Shown in pieces: positions 49,229 through 60,960 of a stretch of 64,000 bases of DNA (the first letter of the stretch is position 1; each line of letters opens with the position of its first letter). The DNA is from Oidiodendron maius Zn (lineage: Eukaryota; Ascomycota; Leotiomycetes; Myxotrichaceae), in NCBI GenBank assembly GCA_000827325.1, contig KN832870.1:1364001-1428000 (forward strand), given 5' to 3'. The notes under the pieces are model-generated. The model did no database searches and was not told where the DNA came from. It saw nothing but the letters and a program-made list of their open reading frames with translations. The translations under genes and the position numbers were made by a program.

Positions 49229-50886
49229 CTATTTACCTCCAGCTGTTATATCCTCAAATTCGAGATCAATACAGTACATAGGCACACCATCTATCACCGC
49301 ATCCTCCTTTTCAACCGAGATGATAATTTGCTCCTTCCGACTTGAATCTATCAGAGTGATACTTCTGTTCTCACACCGACTGCCGATCTCACTGACCCCA
49401 TTTAAACTATTTCCACCACCTGCCCACGCCTTGGTCAGCCCATTATGGCTGAGCGAATCGCCAATACTAATCCAGGGTCGTTGCTTGCCTTGATCTTTTC
49501 CTGCAGAGGTGCCATACGCGAGCATAAAACTCCCGCCCATGATTTTGTGATTGCGGACGTATTCATCCTTCACAGAGAAGTATACAACCCCAGTAAATGA
49601 CACTACTCCCTGGGCCAAAAACATCTGCTGCTGTGAATACCATAGCTCAAGAGGCTGGATCATATTTGTCTTGAAAAGCGGACTGATATACCCGTTGCGG
49701 AAGAAGAACCCGTTCTGACGTGCTTTTTCCAGTGACACAGATTGAGATACAGTTAACCATTTGCTAATATAGATGGTATCTGCTTTCCCTAATATCTGCT
49801 GGGTCTGTAGAATACGGGTGCTAGGCTGCCTTGCCGACTCGCTCTGGCTCTGTAGAACAAACTTATCAGGCTGGCTCCGTGCGTACAAGCTGGCGCCGTG
49901 CATCGTCAGCTATACCCGATCTGTTGTATCGGGTCTTCACGAAGGGAGCAGTTGAGGGTCAGTACGATGCTTCCGCCAGGGCCACTGCCTAACCAGGAGT
50001 TTATACGCAGGCCCGTGTTTGTTATATTGAACTCATCAGAAAACTTTTTATCATCGCCTACTATAATAGAGCTCGTTTTAAGAAACTCAGCAGGAGAAGT
50101 CGCGAGTATCCCACGGTACTTTTGGACACATGTGCCTCTTGCCTGCCATGCAAATGGCGTCAGGTCGTTCGTTTACTTAGCGATCTCTTCCTGTAGCCTG
50201 ATGAACGCCTTCTTGCCTTGGCCATATAGCATGGGCATCGATATATCAAAGATCCCCAGCAGGCAATATGCCGTATCCTCCACCCTCGTCGTTACCATAG
50301 TCGCCGCCCAGGACATCCTCCTCGCGATGGGTATGTCCGCCAGCACGGAACTATCGCCGAGAACTTAGCCATCAATGCGCGTAATTGCCTCTAGCACCTT
50401 TGCCAGGCCTTCCTTCGTCCCGTACAGCGTCCAGTCTTGATCGTAGAACTCGACCACCTTCGGCATAATCAACTCTTGCAGCGTCCACCCTCTCGTAAAC
50501 CATCTGCTCGCGGCAAACTCGGGTGTTGGCTCCAGTGGATCAATAGCGTCGGCAGCACCTATATCAGATAGGAGCGCGTAACACACGACCGACTCTGCAT
50601 ACCATGCAAACATGGAGTTAATGGCCTCTGTGAGCTCGGCACTGCTAGTCTTGTCGATGCAGCAAGTGTCGACTCAGGCGTAGGCGATGCCAGCTTGTTT
50701 CGCCAGCTAGCATGCCCGCTGGATCTTGGCAAAGCCCTTTTTGATACTTGCAACAGCACGATTGGGATCTATGAAGTCCTGGAAGGTGATTTCGTTATCT
50801 TCTCAGGCGTGCGAGAGGATGGCGTAGGGTGGTGGGTCAGCCATGAAGTATTCGAGCTGCATGGTCGTGGTATTGATGTGCCTCAT
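49229..50886 (-). pseudogene. HET-domain (heterokaryon incompatibility-type) pseudogene
   Basis: From an ATG at 50886 the frame reads MRHINTTTMQLEYFMADPPP, YAILSHA, then typical HET-domain segments: VDTCCIDKTSSAELTEAINS, MFAWYAESVVCYALLSDIGA, SRWFTRGWTLQELIMP, VEDTAYCLLGIFDISMPMLY. It is interrupted by in-frame stops at 50803-50805, 50707-50709, 50674-50676, 50365-50367, 50173-50175 and 49906-49908, then continues in another frame to 49229. The first and third stops replace the Trp of SHAW and of YAW with TGA (TGG to TGA), and the second (TAG) fits CAG to TAG, all C/G-to-T/A transitions. HET proteins trigger cell death on fusion of unlike hyphae; this copy cannot make the full product. Confidence 0.9.
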
Positions 50887-51430
50887 CGTGATAGTATTGT
50901 AGCTGGGACTTCAAGAAAGCTTGCTATTACAGATCAATCCCAGAGAGCAGAAGTGACGAATGCTCGAGAAAAGACAGCTAATATAGGGCAAGGGAGGCCG
51001 AAGAGATGCATTTCTTTCTTTCCGCAGCTGCAAAAGGGCTGCTCTAATATGTGCGTTACCAACCAGTCGTGAGCAGCCAAGACACAGCCGGCTGCTATCC
51101 CACTTGCACCTTACATTTCAATCAATTACCTTTGAGGGTATTAGGATACGAATATAAGTCAGTTGCCGATTATATCGCGAGTAGGTATTATAAAATTAAC
51201 TCTCAAGGTCCAGACAAGTGAGTGACATGTGTGGTGCGGAGGTGCGAAGTAACCGTCAGTCCGGAGCCAATCCAGACCTCCACTCTCGGCTCGCGCCGAC
51301 GTCAATGTCTCTGAGTGACACCCGCACCTTCATTTCTCATCTCCTATCCCTAAGATTTCTCATTCTTCCACAGATGGGTTTGCGATATAGATAGCAGAGT
51401 ATCGCATATGTTATAGGGTAAGGGGTTAGA
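50887..51430. other. divergent intergenic region
   Basis: Upstream of both the HET pseudogene and the SET gene. No gene or motif stands out. Confidence 0.4.
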
Positions 51431-52709
51431 ATGGATTCCCAAGAGACGTTCACTCGGTGGGCACAGGCGCGTGGGGTGAAGCTCAATGGCATCGCGGCCC
51501 ATAGGTTTCCTGGGCGGGGGCTAGGGATTCAAGCTGTGAAGAGGATTGAGGTATGTAAATTTAATTTTAGCCTTGTATTGTGAGATGGTTTAAAGGGTTA
51601 AGTGGCCGTGTGGAATTTTATTGCTGGGTTAAGTTCTAGTGTCGATAAAGATTCAAGATGAGGGGACGTGACGCTGATGGATGAGTTAGGCTGGAGAGGA
51701 GATCTTAACAGCAACCACAGCAGCTCTCAGGACAGAATTGACTGTCCCGAAGAGTATATCCAAGTCTCTCAAGAATATCTCTGTCAACGGCCTCCTCGCC
51801 GCGGATTTCGCTCTAGATGTCTCACCCCTCCATGCTCCTTGGCGCGCTGTCCTGCCCACAAAGACAGACTTCGAGGAATCCATGCCAATCCTCTGGGATC
51901 TCTCTCTCCAATCTCTCCTCCCTCCAGGGGCCTTCTCCATCCTACAAAAACAGAAAGAGAAAATCACATCTGATTTTGCCATCGTCTCGTCTGCCTTCCC
52001 AGACATTTCGTACTCGCAGTACCTCTATACCTGGCTCCTCGTCAGCACGCGAACATTTTTCTTCACATCCCCGAGAATAAAACGCAAGCCTCTCATTCGT
52101 GACGACTGTCTCGCACTAATCCCCCTCGCTGACCTATTCAATCATTCCGACGTCGGATGCGACGTATCTTACTCTCCATCCGGATACAGCATCACTGCGA
52201 ATCAAGACATCGAAGAGGGACAGGAAGTTTATATAAGTTATGGGAATCATAGTAATGATTTCATTCTCGTAGAATATGGCTTTATCCTTGCCGATGGGAC
52301 CAATTGCTGGGATCAGATCGCGCTGGATGAATTACTTTGTCCACTTCTGGATGGGGAGAAGAGAGTAGTATTGGAAGAGGAGGGGTTCTGGGGACGGTAT
52401 GTGCTTGATGGGGAGACGGTGTGTTATCGGACGCAAGTTTTGTTGGGGATGATGTGTATGCCGATAAATAAGTGGCGGAGAGCACTAGGGCAGGGATTTG
52501 ACGGGGTGGACGAGAGGTGTCAGAGGGAGATGGATGCGGTTTTGAGAGCGGTGCTCGGGGAGTATAAGACTGTGGTTGAGGGGAAGATTGCGGAGGTGGA
52601 TAAGTTGGGTGTGGGAATGGAGGGGCAAGGGGAGACTCTGGCTAGAAGGTGGTGGCAGATACATAAAATGGTATCAGATGCTATACGTCGAATAGAAAGT
52701 AAAAATTAG
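51431..52709 (+). CDS. SET-domain protein lysine methyltransferase (SETD/RKM-like)
   Basis: Exons 51431-51550 and 51690-52709 encode 379 aa. The start at 51431 is followed by MDSQETFTRWAQARGVKLNG and RFPGRGLGIQAVKRIE. Acceptor choice at 51689 restores AGEEILTATTAALRTELTVP, the usual start of this SET class. The SET core appears as PLADLFNHSDVGCDVSY (with the NHS cofactor-site motif) and EEGQEVYISYGNHSNDFILV followed by EYGF (the catalytic-region YG and Tyr). The C-terminal helical region is like the substrate-binding domain of Rubisco LSMT/SETD proteins. Members methylate lysines of non-histone proteins such as ribosomal proteins; the target here is not known. Confidence 0.88.
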
Positions 52710-52988
52710 ATTGGATAGATTGTATGGATGAAACAATGCAAGAAAGCGTCTTTATTCCCTTAGAAGTTTTATCTCATTTCTAACTCTTCACTGTGAATTA
52801 TGAATCATGAGCCATAAATCATAATTTATAGTCTTGCCACTCTCTATCACCAAGATGCAGCCTTCAGTCTCCCGTACTCCACGTTCACTCATAAAATCAC
52901 AACTGCCACCAATCAGAGAGAGAAAAAAGAATCCCACTGAAATCACGCCTCCCTTTTTACCTTCTCTCTCATAATCCCTAATCCCACA
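52710..52988. other. short convergent 3' spacer
   Basis: 279 bp between convergent stop codons, A+T-rich with repeated TTATGAATCATGA-like words near 52798-52830; likely polyadenylation signals for both genes. Confidence 0.35.
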
Positions 52989-55743
52989 TTACACATCCTT
53001 CACAAAGCCCACCTCGATAACCCTCTCCGTTGGCACCCTCAGATTCGCAATCTTCGTCCTTGTGTTCTCCCTCAGCCACAAGAATATGTTCAGAAGTACC
53101 TTTCTCCAAATACTCGTACCTGCGCGCACCCTCATCTGCTCTTTCCCAATTATATATAGGATCCTATGATCATGCGCGTCCTGCAATGTCTTCAGGTCCT
53201 TAGCTATGGACTCGCTCGTACGGACATTCTTGCTAGGTTCTGAGTCGGAGGCCGAGGCGGTGGGTTCCTTCTCCTTCTCTTTGCTGCGATCCGAGGTAGC
53301 CTCGTCTGAAGGAGGAGTGGAGGATATGTTTATGGCTGTGTTTACATCTAGTTCGGTGGGAGCTTGTAGAGCTGAAGTGACGGCAGCAGGGCCACGGATT
53401 GTGACACCAGAGGTGACTATGAAGTTCCGGACTTGTTCGCATACGAGAGCTGCGAGGTTGGGAGAGATGACTTCGTCGGTATAGCCGTGCCGGACGACCA
53501 GCCGGTAGCAGTTCGGGATTCCGAGACGGGAGACTCGATACCGGTTCTCCGGGGGAACGGAGGGAGTCTCGACAGGGCGGAGGTGGAAGAAGACCATGAC
53601 TTCCGGCGTGGCGACGAGTTTGGAGAGGAATTGGGTGAAGATAAGAGGTGTTGTTTCACCACCTTTGTCGAAGAAGATTCCAAGCCCTTTAATGGTGCTC
53701 AGAGTCTCGCCTCCATATTTAGGTTTCAGTTGAAGTTGCCCGTCTTTGGAAATGCCGACGAGATGGCTTGTCGGGAAGCGGTCTTCGGCTTCCGCCTGCC
53801 ATTGTTGTTCTTTCCCGAATCTCCAGAGGATGAAGAGAGTTGCTAGCACGCTGGACAATGTGAGCGTGAACCATGCGCCGTCCGGCACTTTAGTCAAGGC
53901 CGATGATAAGTACAAGCCGTCAAGGCATGCGATGGTAAGCCAGGGTAAGAAGACGTAGATGGGATTGACTCTCCATACAATCAGAGCTGCGAGTGATACC
54001 ATACAGGTATCGAAGAAAGTGACGAACATGACGCAGACACTGGAAACTGTTAGCAATGACCTTCACAGTCACGGGTATAAGTACCCATATGCATTTCCGA
54101 GAGAGGTGGTCTGATATTTTGTCAGTTATTGAACTGTATACAGAACACATAAAGACTTACATTGTTGTAAATGGCTGCCGCCAAAACAGTTCCAACCATG
54201 AGAAGCCAGTTAACCAGAGGAACATAAAGCTGGCCATGGAATATTTTGGAAGTGTGAACGACCTTGATCTGAGGGAAATATGACAGTTTCATTATTTGAG
54301 ACATTAGCTATATTTTATTTTGTTAGCTAGGTATTTCAAAGATCAATACGCAGCCCTACCTGAAAAGTGGCTGTTATAATGGCCTGTGATGCAACAATAG
54401 CAGCTAATACTGCAATAATAAGAGACGGGTAGAGCGTTCCTGGCGGAACGGCATTGAAAAACGGATTCTCATAGGCTCCTGGATGGCGGCTGATGTATGC
54501 TGCCTGTCCAATATAGGCCAGAAGTAAGCAGGGGAAAGTATAGCAAAGCCAGCTCAGCTGGATCGCATGTCTACTGAATGCCCCCAGATCAGCAAAGAGG
54601 GCCTCAACGCCAGTGAAGGATAATAAAACGCCCCCCAGCATTCTCCAGCCCTCGGTCTTATTCCGTATGAGGAATTTAAAGGCAAAGCTGGGCGAGAAGG
54701 CTTTTAGGACGGTGTAGTCAAACATGGCGAGATTATAGATGCCAAAAGCGCCGTTGAAAGCTAACCATATAATAACGATCGGAGCAAAAGCACTGGCAAT
54801 CTTTGTGGTTCCAAGAGGCTGGATGAGAAAGAGGAGGATTAGGATGCCGCAGGTCGTTCCAACGACTGTTCCCTTGTTGATATCGGGCTTAACGACGGTG
54901 AGACCTTGCACCGCACCAAGGACAGATTGAGCTGGAGTTAATACGCCATCAGACATCACCATGGACACTGCTAAAACCCCAATAGTCTTGAGCAATCCTC
55001 GAGCGAAGGGGCTCTTCTCCAGATGGTCGCGAAGTCGGCGATTCGATTTTTCGAGATCTTTGGTCAAGTATCGTTCCATTTTAATGAGAGAAGCCTCTCG
55101 TGGATCACGTTTCGTAATATTTGCCTTAAATTGTCCAATCAGCAATAATTCTGGCGCGGCATAGAGCACTCACAAATCGTGAAAGCAGAGAGTATGTACT
55201 GAACGTCCCTCCCTCGCCTTCATTATCAGCATGAAGGATGACCAGAACATACTTCAACGTCACCATCATCATAAGGGTCCAAATAATAATGGAAAGGACG
55301 CCGATGAGGTCATCGTGCGAAGGCTCAGAGGTGAAAGTTGAAGAGTAGACATAGAGCGGACTGGTTCCAATGTCACCATAGATGACCCCAATACTCTGGT
55401 ATGCGAGCCACAAGAGGACTTTGCCTTTGAAGACCTGCTGCAGTGAGGACCCATATCATAGGAAAATGCTCAGACCGTTCAGGCATACCTGTCTCTTCTT
55501 AAAATCGCCAGCTTGGCGGAGTCCTGAATCTTCATCTTCGGCCTCAACGTCAATTTCTAGCTTAGAAGCTCTGTCGAATGAATCTCGCCTCCCTCTCGTG
55601 CTCCCTTTCGTGCTTCGTCTCTCTAATGAGAGTCCTCGAGTGTTGTAGACACCACCGATATCGTCTCGAGTTGTATCTCGAGTCGTTCGCTCATCAAATG
55701 AGATAGCTGGCTTGATCGGATCAGCGATCCTAATCGTGGCCAT
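52989..55743 (-). CDS. hak1: HAK/KUP-type high-affinity potassium transporter
   Basis: Predicted six exons: 55743-55489, 55434-55174, 55124-54360, 54307-54161, 54110-54085, 54039-52989; 2505 nt, 834 aa, all phases consistent. The first in-frame ATG is at 55743. A charged cytosolic N-terminus leads to the signature GVIYGDIGTSPLYVYSSTF in the first membrane segment. Further segments include VMSDGVLTPAQSVLGAVQGL, the QSIITATF-like SQAIITATFQ, LSYFPQIKVVHTS and TTSLGNAYG. About 12 helices are expected, followed by a long soluble C-terminal domain (about residues 560-834). These plasma-membrane carriers take up K+ by proton or sodium symport when K+ is scarce. Exon 5 is only 26 nt and encodes TTSLGNAY. 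Confidence 0.94.
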
Positions 55744-56687
55744 GCCAAGCGGCAAGGTGGCGGAAGTCGGAGGGGTAATTTGGCGGGGCAACGGTAAATG
55801 CGAAAAGTAATTTGGTGCTTCTGAGACACTTAATACGACGTCCTGCGGGGTTCTGAGGGGTCCCGGGAATGAGGTCGCCGTTGGTTCTTGAAGCCCAAAC
55901 AAAGCAAACCTCAGATTAAATTCTAGTGGTGTTTAAATCGAAAAAAAAAATACTCTTTCCTACACTGCCTCGGTTTTCCTCTAGCTTTGAATTTGAAGGT
56001 TTTTTTTATCAGGGGTTGGCGTGAGATAAGGGAGAAGGCGGGCTCAGATTGGAGCAGGCAAATATGCCTCATATACCACTTGCCACGCAGGCTGTGCCAT
56101 TCTCCACATACATACCTCAAAGCAGTACAATGCCGCAGGAAGAAAGCTTGAAGCGAAGAAAGCTTAGCGGCAATCTTGCCAATGGAAATAGCCGTTGCAG
56201 GCAAGTGTGTATGGCACTAAATTGGGTTGGCTCTAGGTTTATAGTGTCTCATCAACTTTACCGCCTCTTGCGCATGTGCTTGTCTGCACATCGTATAGTA
56301 AGCAACTGTTGTGTTCCCACCGCGAAACTTACGCCATTCTCAGCTGGCTGTTGTTGCCACACGCCGCACTGATTGCACAGTGTCCTGAGAGGGTTATTGA
56401 CAAGACCCCGCTCTGAGGTGGGTTCAACAGTACCAGTGTGAGATATTTCCACTGACTATTTTCTCGATTGCTTGTTAATATTCTTGGCACTTTTGCCACG
56501 AGATAAAGAGAACTGCATGCAATAAACCGCTATTTGCTTGGCTAGCAGTTTGGTCTAATCGCTTGCTGCACGCAGATGAATACATAGTAATTTTTGGTAA
56601 GGTATTTTAGTGGCATACCGAAGCTACCTTAAGGACAAAATAAGTGACCGACATATCCACCTCTTATTACACCTTCATCATAAATCA
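55744..56687. other. upstream region of hak1; no gene recognised
   Basis: The frame of hak1 stays open to about 55902 but without ATG. A plus frame at 56049-56372 resembles nothing known. I see no repeat or RNA gene. Confidence 0.4.
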
Positions 56688-57680
56688 TCAGAGATTAGAT
56701 AGCAGAGTCTCACTCTTATCGGACAAGAACTCTGTGATATGCTTGTTGACCTCGGCAGGCTTCTCCCAGAGTGCCCAGTGGCTGGTATTGACCTCTCTTC
56801 GTGTCAAACTTTCAAACCACATGTCCATTCCATGGCTGATCGCTGGGGGAAGCGCTGCATCCTTAGTACCCGCAATGAAGAGGACCGGCATCTTGAATTT
56901 GAAGCCCTCAATATTCTTGGCCATCTCCTTTTCGTCTTCAAAATTTAGCTCCTGGGTCCGATACCAGTTCAATGGCCCTCGCATGCCATGGATTGCATAT
57001 CTCTTGACGTAGAAATCCATCTCCTCATTCGTTAAGAGTCGAGTAGGACCGATCTTGGGCAGAACCTCGAAGTTACAGCCTTCGGTGGTGTTGAAGCCTA
57101 ACTCTCCGTTCGGACCACGACCTCCATATAACGCATTCAGAAACTGTCTGAGCTTTTCCTCTCCCAGAATATGGGCCTGGACATCGGGACCTCTAAGCTG
57201 CAGTTGGTATTTGAAGTTCGGCGCTTTTGTAGCATCCATGAATTGTGACCGGGGCGAATGGTATGGAGTGCAGACGCTGAATAGGGCAGAGACGAGCTTG
57301 GGATACCACAAGGCAATGCGATATACGATCGCTCCTCCCCAATCGTGCCCACCAAGAATAATGGATGGCGCACCGACTTGCCGGGCAAGCTCAGCTATGT
57401 CGTCCGCAGCTCGTTTGTACGTGTAGTAGCTGAGGGGTTCCGGGGAGTCGGTCCCGCCATAGCCCATCATGTCGGGGACAAGAACGCGGAATCCCATGGA
57501 CGTGAGAAGAGGGATCTGGTATCGCCACCCTAGAGAGAGATCGGGCCAGCCGTGGACCAGGACGACGGTGTTTTTGGGTTTGCTGGCCGGCTCGGCTAGA
57601 ATATAGGAGTAGGTTACGCCATTGAGGTTGGCCGTTTTATATTGGATTCGAGAATCGTAAGGGGAGACCTTGTCAGCCAT
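56688..57680 (-). CDS. epoxide-hydrolase-like alpha/beta hydrolase
   Basis: A single exon from ATG 57680 encodes 330 aa. The order of motifs is that of soluble epoxide hydrolases: VLVHGWPDLSLGWRYQIPLL (oxyanion HGxP loop), MMGYGGTDSPEPLSYYTYKR, the nucleophile Asp in GGHDWGG, a variable lid (about residues 145-230), the charge-relay acid in GTKDAALPP, and the catalytic His in NTSHWALWEKP. The DWGG nucleophile context with Asp rather than Ser supports epoxide hydrolase over esterase. It would open epoxides to diols, in detoxification or metabolism; substrate unknown. No signal peptide; probably cytosolic. The frame is open upstream of this ATG but lacks another. Confidence 0.9.
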   Translation of the reverse strand: MADKVSPYDSRIQYKTANLNGVTYSYILAEPASKPKNTVVLVHGWPDLSLGWRYQIPLLTSMGFRVLVPDMMGYGGTDSPEPLSYYTYKRAADDIAELARQVGAPSIILGGHDWGGAIVYRIALWYPKLVSALFSVCTPYHSPRSQFMDATKAPNFKYQLQLRGPDVQAHILGEEKLRQFLNALYGGRGPNGELGFNTTEGCNFEVLPKIGPTRLLTNEEMDFYVKRYAIHGMRGPLNWYRTQELNFEDEKEMAKNIEGFKFKMPVLFIAGTKDAALPPAISHGMDMWFESLTRREVNTSHWALWEKPAEVNKHITEFLSDKSETLLSNL

Positions 57681-58145
57681 TGCAAGAAACGTCGAAAGGA
57701 TTTGGTTTTGTGGAGGAGGATTGAAGCATCGAAAGCTAGAATATTTATGCGGGGTGACCCCACATACCCTTGTGCTTCCTGCGGTATTCACACCCTAAGC
57801 CTCGGCACCAGTCGGTACAACGACTGACTGCAATACAGTCGCAAAACAAGCAAGTACAGCTTGGCAGAACATTGCTCGACAACAAAACAGCTGCGGCGCT
57901 GCTGTAGAAAATAAAAATTAAGAATAAATTAGACATGAGGTCGAGTGTGCTCCTATGTGTATGTCGTCTGTCGCATCGATATTTTGGGCTGCTTTTGATC
58001 TCAGGCCCAGACAAATGCGACTGATTACATGCAATTAGATGCGAATGGTCAAGTAGATAGTCGCCAGTCGATACCATATCTTTACTTTACACTAAATCTC
58101 TGTTATCTGAATATCTACTGATACAATCATTCTAGACGAGTCAGG
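57681..58145. other. intergenic region
   Basis: Promoter side of the epoxide-hydrolase gene and 3' flank of the pinin-domain gene. No further feature seen. Confidence 0.4.
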
Positions 58146-59205
58146 TCAGTAGATGACCGTATCCTCGTCCGCCTCCACGACGACCTCGCCATTATGCTCC
58201 TCCAAAGAATGCCTTCCAGTCGCGGGCTGGTTAGACTGGGGGGTTTGTGTAGGGGGATTAGTAGGATCAACTTGAATGTTAGAATTAGGAGGAGACTCAG
58301 TACGAGGCTCACCCACTGTCTCCTTGGACGAGTTATTTTGTTTCTCTTCGGGCACGAGCGCATCTTTGACTGGCTCATATGGATATAGTGTGTTAAATTC
58401 TTCGACTTCTCGTTCGATGAGGATTTCGACTTCCGATATCTGCCGCTTGATTCGATCCTCCTCTTCCGGAAGGAGCTCCCATGGCTTGTAATACTAGGAA
58501 TTTTTAGAACAGAAATCACAGAAAAATTGAGCTATTGGTGCCTACCAGCTTCGGCTCTGTCCTCGTACTCAGGAAATTAGCCCTGGAGAGTATATTCGAG
58601 TGTCGTGATCGCATCTGCAGGCAATTCATGAGGACTTTGCGCAATTGGGCTCTGAATGGGCAGGATACTGACCGATTCCCTATTGTACTTAATCTGCTCT
58701 GCCTTTCGTGTTGCCTTCAGTCTTGCGAGTCTTTCTGCCCTCTGATCCTCGTCATTGACCTTTTGTTGTTTAGCCTTCTCCGCTTGCCGCTTCTCAATCT
58801 CCTGCCTTCGCTTTTGCTGGCCGCTTGGCGCAGTTTGGCTTAATGCGCTGAGAATCCCGCCAAATAAGCGTCGACTTCGTTTCCTTTCTTCTTGCACGCT
58901 GCTCTTTCGCCGCTCCAAGGTCAGGTCTCTCTCCTTCTCATCATCAGGCACAGTTGCAGGTTCGGGTGTTGCAGCGTCGACTTGGGGTAATGCGCCAAGG
59001 GTCGACGGGGGGCCCGTGCTTCCATCATGAGATAGTCTTGGACGTTTAGGAGATGCGTTGGATAAGGAGGATTGCCTCCGCTTGCGGGGTGGACTTTGAC
59101 CTGACGGCTCGGGGACGATGACTGCTGAGGAGATAGGTCTGCGCGCTATGGTTAGAACAAGGTACAACAGATTCGCAGACAGCTTACCCAATGCTCCCCG
59201 ACATC
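58146..59205 (-). CDS. pinin/SDK/memA-domain protein
   Basis: Predicted exons: 59205-59189, 59138-58689, 58582-58546, 58493-58146; 852 nt, 283 aa, phases consistent. The N-terminal half is basic and Ser/Pro-rich (PPRKRRQSSLSNASPKRPRL). The conserved domain begins with RRLFGGILSALSQTAPSGQQ, a Lys/Glu/Arg-rich coiled coil (RRQEIEKRQAEKAKQQKV), then EQIKANFLSTRTEPKLYYKP followed by WELLPEEEDRI, which only appears after splicing out 58583-58688 and 58494-58545. Pinin-like proteins act with splicing and exon-junction factors in the nucleus. The C-terminal 90 residues are acidic and Pro/Asn-rich. It is divergent from PHF5A, also a splicing gene, with 311 bp between the starts. Confidence 0.8.
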
Positions 59206-59516
59206 TTGCACCCTTGGATATAATGCGATATTAAATATGTAGATAATGGCAGTGCAGATGTGGACAAAGCTTGAGGTCTGGACAATTCGAAGGGATTTCC
59301 TCATCGGGCTTTAGTGCGAGGCTGATTCGATTTGTAAGCATATTTTTTCGTGAACTGCAGGTGGCGGAACATTTTGGGAGACTGAAAAGCTTCAAGCCTT
59401 GTGCGACAAGCATCTGTTCTTTCAACAACTCTCAAACCTACGCCAAAAGCTTCATTTGAGCTGCAGAATCCTCTCGACTTTGGCCTCGAAGCTTTCACAC
59501 TTTCACAAACACTGCC
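59206..59516. promoter_or_regulatory. 311-bp shared upstream region of pinin-domain gene and PHF5A
   Basis: The two divergent coding regions begin at 59205 (-) and 59517 (+), so both promoters and leaders must fit here. No TATA-type element is obvious. Shared control of two spliceosome-linked genes is inferred from arrangement. Confidence 0.55.
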
Positions 59517-60012
59517 ATGTCTCGCCATCATCCGTAAGTCTCCTCTACTTTGCCCCACATCAGTTGTCCAAAGCTGCTTTCCATATGCTAACAGCTTGTA
59601 GCGATCTCGTTATGTGCCGGAAGCAATCGGGCATTGCCATAGGTCGTCTCTGCGACAAATGTGATGGCAAATGCCCCGTATGCGATTCCTATGTCCGGCC
59701 GACGACTCTCGTTCGGATCTGCGATGAATGCAGCTTCGGGAATTATCAAAATAAGTGCGTAGTTTGTGGAGGGGAGGTATGCATTCTTGTTCTGATATTA
59801 ACATGGCTATATCCTAACATTTTATAGGGTATCTCAGATGCTTTCTATTGCTTCGAGTGTACTAGATTGGAGAAAGATAGGGATGGATGTCCGAAGATCA
59901 TAAATTTGGGCTCATCGAGAACGGATCTGTTCTACCAGGTAGGTCTCTAACTTCATATTTTTATAAACAAATGCTAATTGATATACAGAAAAAGAATTTT
60001 CGTAATCATTAG
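59517..60012 (+). CDS. ini1: PHF5A/Rds3-type SF3b subunit
   Basis: Four exons, 59517-59533, 59602-59776, 59828-59938, 59989-60012, encode 108 aa, the family's usual length (about 110). The protein starts [20 protein letters not shown] and has the conserved zinc-knot cysteines: [34 protein letters not shown], and [18 protein letters not shown]. It ends [14 protein letters not shown]. The protein is a trefoil-knot zinc protein of the U2 snRNP SF3b complex, needed for branch-point recognition. No residue appears missing. The first coding exon is just 17 nt, the same length and phase as that of the divergent neighbour. Confidence 0.95.
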
Positions 60013-60389
60013 ACGATGCGCCCTGGCGTTCTCTATTCGCTGCATGGTATAGGAGTTTAGTCCCGTTACTGGGAAGGATTATAGCATTATTGGCCCGGGC
60101 ATACCGAAATTATATGAAGCGGACAGATATCTATCGAATCACGCCACCTACTCCCATGGGCAAGGATGCTGCAAGTGTATTCGGACATTTCTTAGGAGAT
60201 CTTGAGGCTGCACTAGAATTCTCCAGTGAGATGCCTTCCTCTCATAGCATTGAGATTGTACCGAGGTATCGTTTCCATTGCCATAGAAATACGCGGCAAG
60301 ATTATGCACTCTATATAGGCCCATACTGCCTTCTCGCTGTGGATACGGCTACTCAGCGTCCGCGAAGATTACTCGACGAGCCAATATAG
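60013..60389 (+). other. open frame just downstream of PHF5A, unidentified
   Basis: In a different frame from PHF5A, a continuous reading runs from about 60004 to 60389 with no start ATG near its beginning: WRSLFAAWYRSLVPLLGRII, RAYRNYMKRTDIYRITPPTP, DYALYIGPYCLLAVDTATQR. The residues look protein-like and may be a C-terminal exon or remnant of another gene. Not recognised. Confidence 0.3.
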
Positions 60390-60711
60390 AGTTCAGGCAT
60401 AGAACGTATCATCTAGAGGCCCAGCGAGGACGGTGGTTGGAATATCTGAATACATTATATCTTATATTGTTCCTTAGCTTGAATTGTAACATACATTCTG
60501 CCGGAATTAGATATATAGCTGAATTGATCCATAAAAAACTACGTAGGTGAAAAGCAACGAGTGCTTTTTGCCTTATCTCCATTCACTTCTAGCATAAATT
60601 AACCATACAAACTTCACCTTCCTGCTACAAAAACGACAAAGCACCAACTACTTCCACAACCCAGCTACTCCACCACCGCGCTGCCTCTTCTTTGAACGAA
60701 ATCATGGATCC
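60390..60711. other. A+T-rich spacer
   Basis: No gene or repeat recognised. Confidence 0.35.
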
Positions 60712-60960
60712 CCCCCTGCCATCCCTTCGCTCGCTGGCCTTCCCCCAGAATTGAAAGACTAGATTGTTGACTATTTAGACCGAGGAGAGAGAATCATAAC
60801 CAGACTGGTCTCACGCGACTGGGCGATCGCTGGGGCCAAACAACTCTTCAAGGAGGGCCTTCGAGTCGATCACTCTTCCACCTCTATGGCGCATCTTGAA
60901 AACGCGTAGCATATCTCCAGACCAAGAATTCGAGCTAGATGAGGCTTACTTCCTCTAGAT
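60712..60960 (+). pseudogene. F-box protein remnant
   Basis: The plus strand reads IPSLAGLPPELKD, stop, IVDYLDRGERIITRLVSRDW, AIAGAKQLFKEGLRVDHSS, an F-box with its following helix, interrupted by TAG (probably once CAG, a C-to-T change) and further stops after about 60905. F-box proteins are substrate adaptors of SCF ubiquitin ligases. Only about 60 codons of the gene remain recognisable. Confidence 0.6.
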
